Assembly: GCF_028206995.1 (NCBI RefSeq) | Contig: NZ_JAQLFL010000010.1 | Coordinates: forward strand, 16,520 to 80,519 | Source: Collinsella aerofaciens | GTDB lineage: Bacteria > Actinomycetota > Coriobacteriia > Coriobacteriales > Coriobacteriaceae | Length of the DNA: 64,000 nt | Direction: 5' to 3' | Shown here: in pieces, positions 51,612-58,760 of the stretch | Numbering within the stretch: position 1 is the stretch's first letter | Layout of the letters: every line of letters begins with the position of its first letter | Notes under the pieces: generated by a model | The model's database searches: none | Seen by the model: the letters and a program-made list of their open reading frames with translations, nothing else | Told to the model about the DNA's origin: nothing | Program-made: the position numbers and the translations under genes

Positions 51612-51806
51612 CTAGACAAACAGCACGTGCGCGAGCAGGGCACACACGCACACCGCTCCAAATACCAGTGCCACGATCGAGATCACGCGGTCGGCCATGT
51701 CCATGTTGGCACGATTCGTAAAGAACCGATCTTCGGCGGCGTCGACACGCGCCTCACGTACCAGCTCGGCCGCAAGATCGCGACCGTCAAGCACCTTTGC
51801 ATCCAT
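51612..51806 (-). CDS. Small membrane protein of the potassium operon
   Basis: A 64-residue protein: an amphipathic, charged N-terminal half (MDAKVLDGRDLAAELVREAR) and one C-terminal membrane helix (about 42-63, ISIVALVFGAVCVCALLAHV). The ATG at 51806 is chosen because GGGAGG lies six bases upstream; an ATG at 51836 has no such site. It lies between kup and kdpD, so it may be a small regulator or accessory subunit of Kup or KdpD. No family recognised. Confidence 0.6.
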   Translation of the reverse strand: MDAKVLDGRDLAAELVREARVDAAEDRFFTNRANMDMADRVISIVALVFGAVCVCALLAHVLFV

Positions 51807-51875
51807 GGTTTCCTCCCAGGACTCAATCACTGTCATTGCAAGCCTGCCCGTTCGCAGCCAAACCTCAAGCGTCGA

Positions 51876-53903
51876 CTACGGGCGCTCGTTGGGGGCCAGG
51901 CGTTGCATCTTGTTCACGGCCTTGAACTTGGTGAACAGCGGCACGTACTCAAAGCTCACGTTGGAGTTCTCCAGGCCGTACCAGCGTGCAGGCGTGCCGG
52001 CGGCGCGGCGGATGATGTACTTGAGCGTGATGGCCGTGCGCTCGCTCGGCTCTACATCGCTTTCGGGCGCCAGAAGCTTACGGATCAGGACGAACTTGAA
52101 CGTACCGATGTTACCCGGATCCTTGTAGACCGAGTAGTCATGCGTCTGCGGCGGCAGCTCGCCAGTGGCAGCCAGGTCCTGAACAACCTGACGCAGGTAG
52201 GCATTGACGCGCTGGTTGATCTTGTAGCCCAGGTACAGATGCACGCGGAACACGTAGTCGGTGCCGAACGTCTCGACCGAATAGGCAAAGGTGTGCGGCT
52301 CGTCCATGGTCTCGACATTCACGAACCACCAGGCGCGGGCGCGCTTGGGATGCTTGTCCAAGATCGAGTAGACGATATCACGGTCGATGTAGTCGGTATG
52401 GGTGTCCTTGGTCAGGTACACGATGTTGTCGCTCAGGCGCTCGTAGCGATCGTCATCGCGCAGGCGCTTGAGCTGCGGCAGGTAGCTGCGCAGCGGCAGC
52501 AGCGTAAACTGGCGCTGCTCAACAGCCGTACCGTTGTACCAGCACACCATGATGCCCATGATGAGCGCGGCCATGAGGATGGTGAAATAGCCGCCGTGGA
52601 AGAACTTGGTGAGCGAGCTCACGAAGAAGAAGCCTTCGAGCAAAAGGAAGAAGGCCGCGAAGATCCACGGCGCGACCTTGAGCTTGCGCTCCTCGTGCAG
52701 GTAGAAGAAGAGCAGCAGCGTGGTGCACATCATAGTCAGCGTAATGGCAAGGCCGTAGGCGGCTTCCATATGCGCCGAGTTCTGGAACAGCAGCACCACA
52801 ATGACGCAGCCGACAAGCATGACGTTGTTGACCATGGGGATGTAGAGCTGGCCCTTGGTCTCGGCAGGGTAGAAGACCTGCATGTGCGGCATGAGGTCCA
52901 GACGGCTGGCCTCGGACACCAGCGAGAATGCGCCGGTGATGAGCGCCTGCGAGGCAATGATGGCCGCGACGGTAGAAAGGCCGACGGCAAACGGGCGCAG
53001 GCCCGGGGCGAGCATCTGGTAGAACGGGTTGAGATCGGCAATGCCCATGAGCTCGGGGTTGGCAGCGTTGTTCATAAGCCAAGCGCCCTGGCCCATATAG
53101 GACAGCAGCAGGCAGCACTTAACGAACGGCCAGGTAGCGTAGATGTTGCCGCGGCCGACGTGGCCCATGTCGGAGTAGAGCGCCTCGGCACCGGTGGTGG
53201 CGAGGAAGCAGCTGCCCAGAATCATGATGCCCGCGTGGTTGTTGGGGCTCAACAAAAAGGCGATGCCGCGGAGCGGGTTGAGGCACAGCAGCACGGCGGG
53301 GTGCTGTAAGACAAAGAACAGACCCGTGCCGCCCAGGAATAGGAACCACAGCGTCATGATGGGGCCAAAGGCGTGACCGATCTTGGCCGTACCGATGCGC
53401 TGTACCAAGAAGAGCACGATGATGATGGCGAGCGTAATGGCGACGACGCGGCCCTGGTCATCGCCCAGCACGGCATGGACCGCCGGGATGGTGCGCAGGC
53501 CCTCGATGGCCGTGGTAACGGTAACGGCCGGCGTCAGGATGCCGTCGGCGAGCAGCGCGGCGCCACCCAGCATGGCGGGGATGATAAGCCACTTGCCGCA
53601 ACGCTTGACCAGGCTGTACAGGGCAAAGATGCCGCCCTCACCATGGTTATCGGCGCGCAGCGAGATGAGCACATACTTGATGGTGGTCAGCAACGTGACC
53701 GTCCACACGACAAGGGAGAGCGCGCCGAGCACGAACTCCTCCGTGACGCTTCCGATGCCGCCGTTGCCGGCAACGAGCGCCTTGGTTACATACATGGGGC
53801 TGGTGCCGATATCGCCGTACACCACGCCCAGCGTGACGAGCATCGCCGAGATGCTCACAGGAATCGCAGCGTGCGAGGCTGCCTCCTTGGCCTTTTGTTC
53901 CAT
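51876..53903 (-). CDS. kup: Kup-type potassium uptake protein
   Basis: A 675-residue K+:H+ symporter with about 12 membrane helices and a cytoplasmic C-terminal domain. Hallmarks are LGVVYGDIGTSPMYV in helix 1, DNHGEGGIFALYSLV, the LADGILTPAVTV region and TGAEALYSDMGHVGRGNI. The C-terminal part from about 480 is a beta-rich cytoplasmic domain. The ATG at 53903 has GGGAGG upstream. In E. coli the KdpDE pair serves the KdpFABC pump; here it is adjacent to Kup and no kdpFABC gene is in the window. Confidence 0.94.
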   Translation of the reverse strand: MEQKAKEAASHAAIPVSISAMLVTLGVVYGDIGTSPMYVTKALVAGNGGIGSVTEEFVLGALSLVVWTVTLLTTIKYVLISLRADNHGEGGIFALYSLVKRCGKWLIIPAMLGGAALLADGILTPAVTVTTAIEGLRTIPAVHAVLGDDQGRVVAITLAIIIVLFLVQRIGTAKIGHAFGPIMTLWFLFLGGTGLFFVLQHPAVLLCLNPLRGIAFLLSPNNHAGIMILGSCFLATTGAEALYSDMGHVGRGNIYATWPFVKCCLLLSYMGQGAWLMNNAANPELMGIADLNPFYQMLAPGLRPFAVGLSTVAAIIASQALITGAFSLVSEASRLDLMPHMQVFYPAETKGQLYIPMVNNVMLVGCVIVVLLFQNSAHMEAAYGLAITLTMMCTTLLLFFYLHEERKLKVAPWIFAAFFLLLEGFFFVSSLTKFFHGGYFTILMAALIMGIMVCWYNGTAVEQRQFTLLPLRSYLPQLKRLRDDDRYERLSDNIVYLTKDTHTDYIDRDIVYSILDKHPKRARAWWFVNVETMDEPHTFAYSVETFGTDYVFRVHLYLGYKINQRVNAYLRQVVQDLAATGELPPQTHDYSVYKDPGNIGTFKFVLIRKLLAPESDVEPSERTAITLKYIIRRAAGTPARWYGLENSNVSFEYVPLFTKFKAVNKMQRLAPNERP

Positions 53904-53938
53904 AAGCCGGTTTCCTCCCAACTTTAATGTTCGAAGGG

Positions 53939-53944
53939 ATTATA
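53939..53944 (-). promoter_or_regulatory. Possible -10 box of the kup operon
   Basis: A perfect minus-strand TATAAT 36 bases upstream of the kup ATG. No good -35 box is present at the right distance, which fits an activator-dependent promoter. The AT-rich upstream segment around 53,985-54,005 (CTGTATAAATCTTTATC on the minus strand) could hold a KdpE site; this is a guess. Confidence 0.35.
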
Positions 53945-54027
53945 GGTAATCGGCCCATGTTTTAATGCACTGTTTTCCCAGCTAGATAAAGATTTATACA
54001 GTCTTTAGGCTACCGCGGCGATATGGA

Positions 54028-54058
54028 ATGCAGCAAAGGAACTATCCCTTTGCCGCAT
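54028..54058. repeat. REP-like AAAGGAAC palindrome (diverged)
   Basis: ATGCAGCAAAGG and CCTTTGCCGCAT-type arms pair over 31 bases with one mismatch. It ends four bases from the stop of the nitroreductase gene. Confidence 0.7.
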
Positions 54059-54061
54059 CTG

Positions 54062-54937
54062 TCATTTTCCGAGCCAGTTTTTGAACCACCACTCCATGGA
54101 TCGGCTCATCTCGGCCATAAAGGGACTGGTGTGTTTGCGGGTGTAGATATCCACCACGCGCTCGCCCACCTCGCGGGCATGCGGGCGAAACATCGCATCC
54201 ATCTCGGCCACCTGTGCATCCATAGTCGCGGTATCGGCGCGGCGATAGCGCTCCTCGTGCACCAGGTTCACCACGGGATGTGCGATTGCCGGGCGCTCCT
54301 TGCGGGGCGTGCCGATGATGAGCATCGATAGCGGCATGGTATAGGGCGGCAGATCGAGCAGCTCGGCAACTTCCTCGGCGTTCTCCACGATGTCGCCAAT
54401 GTAGCAGCTCCCCAGGCCCAGGGCCTCGGCGGCAACCACGGCGTTTTGCGCAGCGATCACGGCATCCTGCGCCGCGATGGCAAAGTCGCCCAGACCCGGT
54501 GCACAACGGGGCGACTTGCCCGTGCGCTCGACAAACTCGGGCTCAAAGCAGCCCACGTGCTCAAACAGATCGATCCACTTGGCATAGTCGACCACAAATA
54601 TTAGTGCCCAGGGCGCCTTGGCGATCATGGGCTGGTGGTCACACAGGTCAGCCAGACGGTCCAGCGTAGCCTGCTCGCGAATGCTCACGATGGAATACAT
54701 CATCATGGCGCCCGCCGACGGTGCGCGGCTCGCCGCATGCAAGATCGCCGCCCGCTGCTCGTCGGTCACCGCTACGGGACGGTCGCTGTCATCGCGCGCG
54801 AAAGCACGCGTGGACGAGCGGTGTTCCAAGATGTCCAGCGCCGCGTTGCCCGTAGTCTCGACCGGATAGCCGCCCGCGTCCACGCCCACAGCTCCGCCGC
54901 AGTACTCGGCGCCCGTCATACAAACCTGCTCGCCCAT
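54062..54937 (-). CDS. Nitroreductase-family FMN enzyme
   Basis: A 291-residue nitroreductase-fold oxidoreductase, which uses FMN and NAD(P)H to reduce nitro compounds, quinones or flavins. FMN-binding patterns are EHRSSTRAFARD near residue 40, SRAPSAGAMMMYS near 72 and ALGLGSCYIGDIVENAEEV near 170. The C-terminal 65 residues extend beyond the minimal fold and end in MEWWFKNWLGK. ATG at 54937. It stands alone between kup and the divergent LTA-synthase-like gene. The physiological substrate is unknown. Confidence 0.87.
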   Translation of the reverse strand: MGEQVCMTGAEYCGGAVGVDAGGYPVETTGNAALDILEHRSSTRAFARDDSDRPVAVTDEQRAAILHAASRAPSAGAMMMYSIVSIREQATLDRLADLCDHQPMIAKAPWALIFVVDYAKWIDLFEHVGCFEPEFVERTGKSPRCAPGLGDFAIAAQDAVIAAQNAVVAAEALGLGSCYIGDIVENAEEVAELLDLPPYTMPLSMLIIGTPRKERPAIAHPVVNLVHEERYRRADTATMDAQVAEMDAMFRPHAREVGERVVDIYTRKHTSPFMAEMSRSMEWWFKNWLGK

Positions 54938-55150
54938 AGCTCTATCCTCGCTAATTCTTTAAGAAGCCTTTACGTTTCCGTGTAATTCCCGTCCATTATC
55001 GCGCAGGTCGCCACTACATTGCGCCACACCGCCACACGTGCGCGTTAATATGGCTGGTTGTTGTGCGCAGCCACCAATTGCAGCGCATATCTTGGTAACA
55101 ATCGGGTAAACCCCCGCTTTCGTAGGTTTTAGTTTGTGAGGAGTCTCAGC

Positions 55151-57451
55151 ATGTTCGCAGCCGCCATCTCGCTCGTCGGTCTTGCGGCGACCGTCTACCT
55201 TGTTTTGCGCGAGGCCAAGGCCATTCGCGCTCAGTCGGACACCGTTGCCAAAAGCGCTCTTGGGTGGAGCGTCGCCTTCGGCCTGTTCCAGCTCTTTTTG
55301 ACCATTTGGGGCGCCATTGGCCTCGTCGCCCAAAACGAGCCGCTCGCCTTTGTGATGCTCATCCTGACCAATGCCATTCTCACCGGTTGCGCCTGGGCCA
55401 GCATCGCCCGCGACCGCATCGCCCCGCGCGTCTTTGCGTTCGCTGCCACCGATGCCCCCGCCCCCACCGGCAAGCTTGCCCGCCTGCGCGGCGCCTTTGT
55501 GGGCAAACCGCTCGTCGCCGCTGTCTTGTGCCTGCTGCTCGCCGGCGTCTTTGCGCTGCTGGGAATGGAAGTCTCGTCCAACCACGACTTTACCTGGGTC
55601 TACCCCCTGTGTATCCTGCTCGAGTGGGCCATCATCACCGTGCTCATGACCGGCCTGTTCTTCCTGTTCCAGCGCCACGGCGCAGCTCCCGCGGTCCTGG
55701 CCTTTGCCCTCTTTGTCCTGGGCATTGCCGAGTTCTTCGTCATCACGTTTAAATCCATGCCCATCCAGCCGGGCGACCTTTCGGCCATCTCCACCGCCGC
55801 CGCGGTCGCCGGCACCGGCTACACCTTCTCCATCTCGCTGTTCTGTGTGCTGTCCATGGGCTTTACCGCCATCGCCATGCTGCTGTGCGAGTACGCCGGC
55901 CTGGTGGCACCGCACCGTCAGAAGGGTGCCGCCAACGCCAAGCGCATGCTGCTCACCAACCTGCTCGTGGCAGTGCTGTGCCTGGGCGGCGTAACCGCGC
56001 ATGTCACGCTCATCGACTACTACAACACCCTCGGCATCACCGTCTACACCTGGCGCCCGCTCGAGAGCTACTGGCGCGAGGGCTACCTGCCCGCCTTTAT
56101 TAGTGCGGCGCAGTCCATCAAGCCGCCCAAACCCGCCGACTACTCCGTCGACGATGCCAAGGCCACGCTCAAAAAGTACGCCAAGGCCTACGACAAGTCC
56201 GACGCGGCCAAGAGCGACGAGCGCGCCGCCGCAAAGGAGCAGTTCGACAGCGAGAAGCCCACGGTCATCGCCATCATGAACGAGACCTTCTCAGACCTTT
56301 CGATCTACCAGAACATGCGCGCCGGCTACGAGGGCCCGCAGTACTATAAGAACCTGTCCAACTGCCTCAGCCGCGGCAAGCTCTATGTGAGCGCCTACGG
56401 CGGCGGTACCGCCAATACCGAGTTTGAGTTTATGACCGGCAACTCCATGGCCAACCTGGGCTCGGGCGTGTACCCCTACACCATCTACAACATGGAGACG
56501 ACCGGGAACCTGGCAGAACAGTTCAAATCGCTCGGCTATTCCACCACGGCCATGCACCCCAACCACGCGACCAACTGGAACCGCGAGAACGTCTACAAGG
56601 ACTTTGGCTTTGACCAGTTCCTGTCTATCAATGACTTCCAGGGAGCCGACACCCTGCGCGGCATGGTGACCGACCAGGCTACCTACGACAAGATTCTTGA
56701 GCTGCTCGACCAGAACGCCGATCCGCAGTTTATCTTCGACGTGACCATGCAGAACCACTCGGGCTACGATACGGGCCTGCTGCCGGTCGACAAGCAGATG
56801 CACCTGAATATCGACACGACCGATTTGGACGCCAAGACCGTCGAGGACGGCACGCTCTCCGATGTCGACGAGTATGTCTCGTGCATCGAGCAGTCCGACC
56901 AGGCGCTGCGCTACTTCCTCAACGCCCTGAGCAAGCTCGACCGTAAGGTGGTCGTGGTGTTCTGGGGCGACCACCAGCCGTTCTTCCCGTCCAAGTTCAA
57001 TGACAAGTGGTTTACCGGCGAAGACGATGCTACGCATCAGGAGCGCCTGTGGCAGACCGACTACATCATCTGGGCCAACTACGACGTTGCCGGCTGCGAC
57101 CAGACGAGCGAGACCGACGACCTGTCCACCAACTACCTGTCCACCCAGCTGATGCAGCTGATCGGCGCCCCGCTGACCGACTACCAGAAAGCGCACATGA
57201 CGCTGCGTAAGTCGCTGCCCGCCATCAACTCGGTGGGCTACGAGGACGCCAGCCTGCGCTGGGCGCTCTCCTCCAACACCACCGGTGACGACGCCGTTGC
57301 CGCGGCCGCCACCAAGGCGCGCGAGGATTACGCCAAGATGCAGTACTACGAGATGTTCCGCGACGGCAAGAACGTGTATACCAAGCACTTCCAGACCGAA
57401 GCTAACGAGACCGACCCCAACCTGGCACCGGGTACGACCAAGATCAAGTAG
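55151..57451 (+). CDS. LTA-synthase-family membrane sulfatase (phosphoglycerol transferase type)
   Basis: A 766-residue protein with seven or eight N-terminal hydrophobic segments (about 1-300) and a large extracytoplasmic sulfatase-fold domain. The metal site begins IMNETFSDLS (Asn-Glu at about 379); the nucleophile is probably the Thr of GGGTANTEFEFMTG near residue 420. VVVFWGDHQPF supplies the late Asp-His ligands. Such enzymes transfer glycerol phosphate or phosphoethanolamine to cell-envelope polymers. The ATG at 55151 has GAGGAG seven bases upstream. Whether the polymer is a lipoteichoic acid or another glycolipid cannot be told. Confidence 0.88.
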   Translation: MFAAAISLVGLAATVYLVLREAKAIRAQSDTVAKSALGWSVAFGLFQLFLTIWGAIGLVAQNEPLAFVMLILTNAILTGCAWASIARDRIAPRVFAFAATDAPAPTGKLARLRGAFVGKPLVAAVLCLLLAGVFALLGMEVSSNHDFTWVYPLCILLEWAIITVLMTGLFFLFQRHGAAPAVLAFALFVLGIAEFFVITFKSMPIQPGDLSAISTAAAVAGTGYTFSISLFCVLSMGFTAIAMLLCEYAGLVAPHRQKGAANAKRMLLTNLLVAVLCLGGVTAHVTLIDYYNTLGITVYTWRPLESYWREGYLPAFISAAQSIKPPKPADYSVDDAKATLKKYAKAYDKSDAAKSDERAAAKEQFDSEKPTVIAIMNETFSDLSIYQNMRAGYEGPQYYKNLSNCLSRGKLYVSAYGGGTANTEFEFMTGNSMANLGSGVYPYTIYNMETTGNLAEQFKSLGYSTTAMHPNHATNWNRENVYKDFGFDQFLSINDFQGADTLRGMVTDQATYDKILELLDQNADPQFIFDVTMQNHSGYDTGLLPVDKQMHLNIDTTDLDAKTVEDGTLSDVDEYVSCIEQSDQALRYFLNALSKLDRKVVVVFWGDHQPFFPSKFNDKWFTGEDDATHQERLWQTDYIIWANYDVAGCDQTSETDDLSTNYLSTQLMQLIGAPLTDYQKAHMTLRKSLPAINSVGYEDASLRWALSSNTTGDDAVAAAATKAREDYAKMQYYEMFRDGKNVYTKHFQTEANETDPNLAPGTTKIK

Positions 57452-57478
57452 CGACTAGCTGCGAGTTCATAACTGAAA

Positions 57479-57608
57479 CGTCTGTCCGGGCGGAGGCATA
57501 TAAGGTTCCCTGCTCGGACAGTCTTGCGCAAGACGGAGGCCACATTAAGTGGCCTCCTTTGCGTGCGGAACTCGCGATGAACCTTATATGCCTCCGCCCG
57601 GACAGACG
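57479..57608. repeat. 130-bp element with perfect 29-bp terminal inverted repeats
   Basis: CGTCTGTCCGGGCGGAGGCA.. (57479-57507) and its exact 29-base complement (57580-57608) flank a 72-base middle that contains a terminator-like hairpin at 57535-57560. The start is 28 bases after the LTA-synthase-like stop codon. Perfect conservation of such long arms suggests recent origin or selection for pairing. Confidence 0.75.
57535..57560 (+). terminator. Terminator-like hairpin inside the inverted-repeat element
   Basis: GGAGGCCAC and GTGGCCTCC pair around ATTAA, followed by TTT. Plausible terminator of the LTA-synthase-like gene. Confidence 0.6.
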
Positions 57609-57663
57609 CCCTGTTGTTGGAGCGCGGCTTGTCATAGGGGTATCCGCTGAACATATATAAGTC

Positions 57664-57690
57664 GAAGGCCACGTCTTGTGGCCTTCTTTG
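57664..57690 (+). terminator. Second, related terminator-like hairpin
   Basis: GAAGGCCAC and GTGGCCTTC pair around GTCTT, followed by TTTG. The stem differs from the one at 57535 by one compensated base pair (A-T for G-C), and the downstream bases GTGTCCGGAA also resemble GCGTGCGGAA after the first hairpin, so the two are tandem copies. Confidence 0.55.
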
Positions 57691-57693
57691 TGT

Positions 57694-57904
57694 CCGGAAA
57701 CCGTGTCCCAGAATTCACGTCCGGAGTGGGATGCGGTTTCCGCTTACGGCCCCGTTGGGAAACTGCATCCCACTCCGGGCTCAAATTGTGGGTCATCGTT
57801 TCCACCAGAGCCCTCAACCGGAAACCGCATCCCATTCCAAAGGCGAATTCCGGGACACACTTTCCAAGACCCCGTCCATCCGGAAACCGTGTCCCACTCT
57901 GAAT
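57694..57904. repeat. Cluster of seven GGAAACCG repeats in alternating orientation
   Basis: Units based on GGAAACCGyrTCCCAcTCC lie at 57694 (+), 57721 (-), 57757 (+), 57788 (-, diverged), 57818 (+), 57845 (-) and 57880 (+). Orientation alternates strictly. The unit at 57694 and the one at 57845 share GTGTCCC-GAATTC features and pair best; those at 57721 and 57757 share GCATCCCACTCCGG and pair best. No open frame. It fills most of the gap between the LTA-synthase-like gene and the flavodoxin gene. Confidence 0.7.
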
Positions 57905-58010
57905 ACATCCAGCGAACGCATGCGAGCGTGTCGTCCAGGACGGTCTCGTCATCGGGGTGATGGAAAATGTCACCCCAAACACTTGCCACGGTTGCGTCCA
58001 CAAGTGTCAA

Positions 58011-58039
58011 GAAAAAAGCCTCGAGAATCTCGAGGCTTT
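58011..58039 (-). terminator. Intrinsic terminator of the flavodoxin gene
   Basis: On the minus strand AAAGCCTCGAG and CTCGAGGCTTT pair around three bases and are followed by TTTTTTC within the right arm. It lies 43 bases downstream of the flavodoxin stop. Confidence 0.8.
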
Positions 58040-58081
58040 CACATTTGTATTGTTTTGCACGAAGGACCGCGAACGGCGAAG

Positions 58082-58633
58082 CTACTCGCCCAGCACGGCC
58101 TTTTTGGCGGCTGCAGCCATGTTGTCCAGATCTTCCTTGGTGGGATGGTCCTTCGCGGCAACCCAGTTGTCGAGCAGCATCTTATAGCGAGCGTTGTCGG
58201 GATCTTGCTCGAGCATGGCCTCGTAGCGCTGCTTGACCGCGGGGCCCATCTTGCCCTGGCACATCGCCCAGCCCGCAAGCTCGGCATCCCCAGCCAAATT
58301 GGAAGTTACGCGGTCGATAATCTGCTGATAGTAGCTCTGGTCGGCCCCAAAGCCGCAGGTGCCAAACAGGAACACGCGCTTGCCGTGCAAGGCGGAGAGC
58401 AACGCCGCGACCGAAGGCGTGCACGCGCCCTTGTCGCACCAAAAACCGACGAGCACCGTGTCGGCCGCGCAGGCGCCCTGCGCCTCGAGCGCAACCTGAT
58501 CTGCATCCGCATCGTCGCTCAACGCCGCGGCATGGACAAAATCAACACCCGCAGCCTGCAGAGCGCGCTTGATCGCGCCCGAAACCATCCTGGTATTACC
58601 GCTCTTGCTGTTAACCACCAAAGAGCACGTCAT
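58082..58633 (-). CDS. Flavodoxin-family protein
   Basis: A 183-residue flavodoxin-fold protein. The FMN phosphate loop is SLVVNSKSGNTRMVSGAI (about 4-21, with S-K-S-G-N-T). The second loop is VGFWCDKGACTPSV near 64 and the third FLFGTCGFGADQSYYQQ near 90. The C-terminal 60 residues are helical and charged. It would act as a small electron carrier. The ATG at 58633 has GAGG ten bases upstream; a GTG at 58639 is an alternative. No partner is adjacent. Confidence 0.85.
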   Translation of the reverse strand: MTCSLVVNSKSGNTRMVSGAIKRALQAAGVDFVHAAALSDDADADQVALEAQGACAADTVLVGFWCDKGACTPSVAALLSALHGKRVFLFGTCGFGADQSYYQQIIDRVTSNLAGDAELAGWAMCQGKMGPAVKQRYEAMLEQDPDNARYKMLLDNWVAAKDHPTKEDLDNMAAAAKKAVLGE

Positions 58634-58760
58634 AGTCACGTTGCCTCGTTTCCCCCAAAACTAAAGCCACTAATGCAATTTATTAGATGAATATCTTAGT
58701 ACTAACGTGACAGATGTAAACCACCGTCTGTCGATTGATTAATTTGCCCCACGGGCTTGC

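Noticed and set aside
50694..53309. 871-codon plus-strand frame across kdpD and kup
   Set aside because: Antisense to Kup and KdpD; no recognisable domain.
57694..57904. Possible CRISPR array
   Set aside because: Repeats alternate in orientation, spacers are short and uneven, and no cas gene is present.
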